A stretch of 64,000 bases of DNA, from NCBI GenBank assembly GCA_001939145.1, contig LSRX01000320.1, positions 34,361-98,360 on the forward strand, given 5' to 3'. The notes under the pieces are model-generated. The model was given only the letters and a program-made list of their open reading frames with translations. It was not told the DNA's origin and did no database searches. The position numbers and the translations under genes are program-made. Shown piece after piece: positions 60,651 to 64,000 of the stretch (position 1 is the first letter of the stretch; every line of letters begins with the position of its first letter). This DNA comes from Symbiodinium microadriaticum (taxonomy: Eukaryota; Sar; Dinophyceae; Suessiales; Symbiodiniaceae).

Positions 60651-61068
60651 AAGCCCTTTATGTAATAAGCACCCTACAAAAAAGACCCCAAGGAGAGCTA
60701 AGACGTGGGGTCCGAGGCTTTGGGGCGTCGGGTCTGGGGGCTCCCAGGGGCTTCGGGTTTGAGCGTTCTGACCTTTCAAGGAGCACGCCAGGGCCAGATT
60801 CGGCTTAGGGTTTAGGGTTGATAGGGTTGAAGGTCGACCCCCCCCCCCCAAAAAAAAAAAAATCCATATCTCGTCGCTCAGATGATTTGAACTCATTTCG
60901 ACGCATTCGCATATGTACTCCTCAGATCAGCATACCCTAGACCCCTAAACCCTGAACCCATGGCTGCCCATGGTGCTACCGAATCAAACCCTATACCCTA
61001 TGCCCGGTTGCATGCTCCTGGGGAACCGGAGGTCTGCACGAAACCACACAGGAGCGTTGCCGCGAAAA
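60651..61068. other. No firm feature; poly-C/poly-A at 60840
   Basis: A 90-codon minus frame crosses the homopolymers and is doubtful. Confidence 0.25.
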
Positions 61069-61218
61069 GTTTAGGGTTCAGGGTCAAAGGGTTTAAGGCT
61101 TAGGGTTTAAGGGTTTCGGGTTCAGGGTCAAAGGGTTTAAGGCTTTGGGTTTAAGGGTTTCGGGTTTCGGGCTTAAGGGTTGAAGGTTTAGGGCTTAAGG
61201 GTTTAAGGGTTTAGGCTC
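61069..61218 (+). repeat. TTTAAGGG/TTTAGGG array
   Basis: G-strand array with a 42-bp duplicated block. Confidence 0.9.
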
Positions 61219-61373
61219 TGAGGGGGCTGAGGAGGTAGGTTTTTTGTATATTTCTGAAGGTGCAGAGCTTACGACTTAGGATTTGCGGGGAGCCAGCCCC
61301 ACTTTAAGAAAACAGCACTAGCAACACCAAAACAGAAACTAGATTGACGACAACGATACCGCAAACCATGCAG

Positions 61374-61453
61374 GTAAGACGCACAGTTACTCCCAGCACA
61401 CGGCACACAACCGGTGATGACTATGCTCCCACTTGTCACCCGGTGCCTTTCAG
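61374..61453 (+). other. Possible canonical 80-nt intron (plus)
   Basis: Donor CATGCAG|GTAAGAC and acceptor CGGTGCCTTTCAG. Upstream plus frame DDNDTANHA. The flanking exons are too short to confirm. Confidence 0.3.
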
Positions 61454-61597
61454 AGATAAACTAGCCCCTGAGCCCCAAAACAGTAAAATCTTTAGGGTTT
61501 AGGGTTGCACTGAAGCCCTAAGCCCTAAACCCGAACCCACGGGAATGCCGTTCCTTGACCGCAGACTTAGGGGATCGAGATCTTGGCATGACTGCCA

Positions 61598-61703
61598 CAT
61601 TGGGGGTTTCCGAAAATAGGGGACACTAATATAGTACCCTAAAGAGTAGGACCCTTATTATAAGGACCCCAAAACAAGTTACCCTAATTTTCGGAAAGTC
61701 CCA
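61598..61703. mobile_element. Hairpin element, family B (copy 5)
   Basis: CATTGGGGGTTTCCGAAAAT pairs with TTTTCGGAAAGTCCCAAAT. Confidence 0.85.
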
Positions 61704-62557
61704 AATAATACTATCAAGCACTATCCAGTTTCTCTGCCTTGCTTGGGTTTAGAAGGACAGGGTTTATAAGGGCCTGGTGTCTGTCTGTCAGGGTTTAGCA
61801 TTTTACAGAGCTGCTTGGGGCTTCTAGCGTTTACAGGGGTGGTGTGAGTAGGCCTAAGGCTTAAAGGATTGGGACCTAGAGTCAGAGGCTCGTGAGGTTT
61901 GGGGGTGCGAAGGTTTGAGGTTGAGAGGGTTCAGCTGTTTTAGGGGTTTAGGGTTTAGGGTTTAGGATGTTACGGAGACTCAACCTGCGTGCCACGGTGA
62001 GCTTCCGAGCTTGCATGGCGAGTGGCATCTTCGTGCTGACGAACCTTGAGGAAGAGTCGCTCAGGAATTCAAGGGACTAAAGGAGAGACCCTTAAATGGA
62101 CCCTTGGGGTTATATAGGGGCTTGAAGAGACTATATAAGGGGTTTATAAGAGTTATGCAGGAATGTTGGGTATTAGGATTAGGGGTCCCTTCTAGGGGTC
62201 CCTCCTATTGTCCCTTAAGGAGTTCGTTGGTCAGATGGAAAATACCACAAAACAAGCACAACCAACCGCCGGAAATACTAGAATGTTCAGTTTGGACACG
62301 GCAGGCTGGCAGCAACTACTTATATCCAAAATCCTTCTACACATCTCGGCCTGAACTCTCTGAACCGTTCCCGGATCACAGGAAAGTACTACACGCGGCC
62401 TTCAGTTCTGCAGCACACACTCACGCGACAGGTTCAAATGAACGCACCACTTCCTAGCCAGCGCTGACTCTCGCCTACGTTAACGATGCCGGCATTCACA
62501 CTGCCAACATATATTGATCTCCATGACAGTCGCTCAAGGGTTCGGAATCTGATTAAC
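61704..62557. other. TTTAGGG block and several open islands
   Basis: Array at 61951-61976. Minus FVSTKMPLAMQARKLTVAR lies between TCCTCAAG|G and AG|GTTGAG (about 61987-62035), but a plus frame there is equally good. Minus RLSWRSIYVGSVNAGIVNVG is open at about 62450-62545. Confidence 0.3.
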
Positions 62558-62669
62558 ACATGGGTAGTTCTCCAAATTAATTAAGGTCCCTTTTAGGGTC
62601 CTTTTTATAAGGGTGCCGTACTATATTAGGGGCCCAAAAAGGGACCCTAATTTAGAGAACTTCCCACAT
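62558..62669. mobile_element. Hairpin element, family C (copy 7)
   Basis: CATGGGTAGTTCTCCAAATT pairs with AATTTAGAGAACTTCCCACA; contains a duplicated AATTAATT. Confidence 0.9.
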
Positions 62670-63176
62670 ACAAGCTCCGATTCGATGATAAATGCTAAGC
62701 CGTGAACCCCGAAGCCCTGAGCCTTGAAGCCCTCAACCCAACGAGCATACAAGACTCTAAGACTCCGACGTTAAAAGATCTGCGCAAGAACAGACGCTCT
62801 CATGAACGCCGTAAGACTTCGATGCAAGAGCGCTTCTCAATCTCAAACACGACATCCTAAACCTGAACCTAAGCTGCGTGCTGCGAGTGTCAAAAGTTCA
62901 TATTAGTGTAAGGGCCCTGGATAGCTTCTAAAGGTTTTCCCGTCGTTTCCTAGTATAGTTACAGTGTAAAATCACCCGAAACCTTTCAGCCAATTAAACG
63001 GGCCCCTATATTGAGCCGCGCCCTGTAGGACTCGTCGAGTTGATAGCAGGGTCCCGGTACGGCCGGTTGCGGCTTTCGGGTTGATGAGCTTAAGCGTTTA
63101 GGCTTTAGGGTTTAGGGTTAATTGCTGAGGCTCCCATTAAGGCTACGAGCCCTCAACTCGTTGTGTGCTGCATGAC
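62670..63176. other. Weak minus openings
   Basis: Minus PAVPGPCYQLDESYRARLN at about 63000-63070; TTTAGGG block at 63102-63121. Confidence 0.25.
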
Positions 63177-63296
63177 CTTGAGGCCGGGTTCAGTTGCATC
63201 TTCTCCATAGAAGCCGCAGAAACATATCCTAGAGCACCTCGCAAAGTCAAGTTCGATCACTTCGGGCTTCGTAGATCCTCCTATCTTCGCTATGTC
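63177..63296 (-). CDS. Exon 3 of a phase-consistent chain, 40 codons
   Basis: Acceptor GTTCGAG|G, donor AAG|GTCATG. DIAKIGGSTKPEVIELDFAR then ICFCGFYGEDATEPGLK. It follows the exon at 63401 in phase 0 across a 104-nt GT-AG intron. The complementary frame is also open. No family recognised. Confidence 0.5.
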
Positions 63297-63400
63297 CTCG
63301 AACCGTGGGTGTGGCATGTGGCGGTTTGTGAGAACCGGTTTTGAGAGCTTTTGAGGATTTATGGTTCAGGGCTTCGATGGCTTGATGATGTCCGGGTCAC

Positions 63401-63463
63401 CGTGTTGGGATGAACATGTGGCTTGACTCGACGGTAGAACGATGTTCGGACAGCCGCCTGAGC
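63401..63463 (-). CDS. Exon 2 of the chain, 21 codons
   Basis: Acceptor TATCTCACAG|G, AQAAVRTSFYRRVKPHVHPN, donor ACG|GTGACC; phase 0 at both ends. Confidence 0.5.
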
Positions 63464-63499
63464 CTGTGAGATATTTTGTGGTAGGATCTTATTCAAAGG

Positions 63500-63542
63500 C
63501 CCTAAACCCTAAACCCTAGACCCTAAACCCTAAACCCTAAAG
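63500..63542 (-). repeat. CCCTAAA array inside the intron between exons 1 and 2
   Basis: Read on minus, the 92-nt intron (63464-63555) starts GTAAAG and runs at once into TTTAGGG units. Confidence 0.95.
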
Positions 63543-63555
63543 GGGAGGGCTTTAC

Positions 63556-63774
63556 TGTGTTGATCTTCTCAGAGACCATCTGGGGCCCGCACACTATTTC
63601 ACTAACTCCCAGCGCATGTCGCTTGGCCTGCGTCCACCTCGACCTTGGGGTTAGGGGTTTAGGGTTTAGGGGCGACCGAATGCCATCGGCGAGGGGTTTC
63701 CTAAAGTTGGGTGCCACGTCGGGGTCCTTTTCACAGGGATCTTCCCATTTACGGTCAAGGTTGGGGTCCGTGAT
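63556..63774 (-). CDS. Exon 1 of the chain, telomere-like block in frame
   Basis: Open for 73 codons: ITDPNLDRKWEDPCEKDPDV, APNFRKPLADGIRS, then a translated CCCTAAA block (PLNPKPLTP), then QAKRHALGVSEIVCGPQMVS and donor ACA|GTAAAG. The block could instead be a 39-nt intron (GTCGCC...GTCGAG) that keeps the frame. The start is not resolved. Confidence 0.45.
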
Positions 63775-63784
63775 TTATTGAGAC

Positions 63785-64000
63785 CCCCACATGGATCGAG
63801 GTTACAGTGGGAGTTTGGATAAGATTAGGGGGACCCTTGGGGATATATAGACATAGACCCTCTCACCAAGGTCCCGTTCCAGAGGGCCAAAAGCGGGGCG
63901 AAGAAGGGTCCCACCCTAAACCCTAAACCCTAAACCCTAAGCCCCTTTAAAAGGGGTCTCCCTAATACTACCCAGGATACAGAATTTCCCCGTGATCCGG
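63785..64000. other. CCCTAAA array (63913-63943) and unique flank
   Basis: Minus VGPFFAPLLALWNGTLVRG is open at 63850-63905. The window ends before a partner array is seen. Confidence 0.3.

Overview
This window looks like nuclear DNA of a eukaryote, most likely an alveolate and probably a dinoflagellate. The telomere-type heptamer TTTAGGG/CCCTAAA occurs dozens of times as short interstitial arrays. Long microsatellites, small palindromic elements and exon-sized open islands fill the rest. I see no bacterial-style operon, no convincing tRNA or rRNA gene and no CRISPR array. The exact species cannot be read from the sequence, and a chromerid or another alga with TTTAGGG telomeres remains possible.

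Layout. 0.1-1.5 kb holds the only long uninterrupted ORF (minus strand, 431 codons, HAD-phosphatase-like motif spacing in its C-terminal third), followed by short tandem repeats. From 3 kb to the end the window alternates between (i) telomere-like arrays, (ii) islands of about 40-230 bp that are open in at least one frame and often bounded by AG...GT, (iii) hairpin elements of about 70-115 bp in at least ten sequence families, and (iv) microsatellites. Four assembly breaks occur: single N at 9700 and 22785, and N runs at 41085-41119 and 56427-57111.

The recurring arrangement is CCCTAAA array - exon-sized island - TTTAGGG array. Read as a split gene, an intron would then start in a TTTAGGG-type array (several islands end exactly at GTTTAGGG, a usable GT 5' splice site) and finish after a CCCTAAA-type array. 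Hairpin elements sit in the same places, and some abut the islands to the base. My reading is that the window carries intron-rich genes, mostly on the minus strand, whose introns are built from introner-like palindromic elements. The best-supported pieces are a phase-consistent three-exon minus-strand chain at 63177-63774, a phase-consistent two-exon plus-strand gene end at 42406-42607, and several minus-strand exons with good sites at both ends (26073-26158, 37523-37584, 38644-38766, 40126-40188, 40746-40815). I recognise no gene by name. A few minus-strand islands between 5 and 17 kb have WD40/beta-propeller-like patterns.

Limits. Open GC-balanced islands are often readable on both strands, so strand and exon boundaries are inference unless stated otherwise. 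'CDS' entries for islands are exon candidates, not verified genes.
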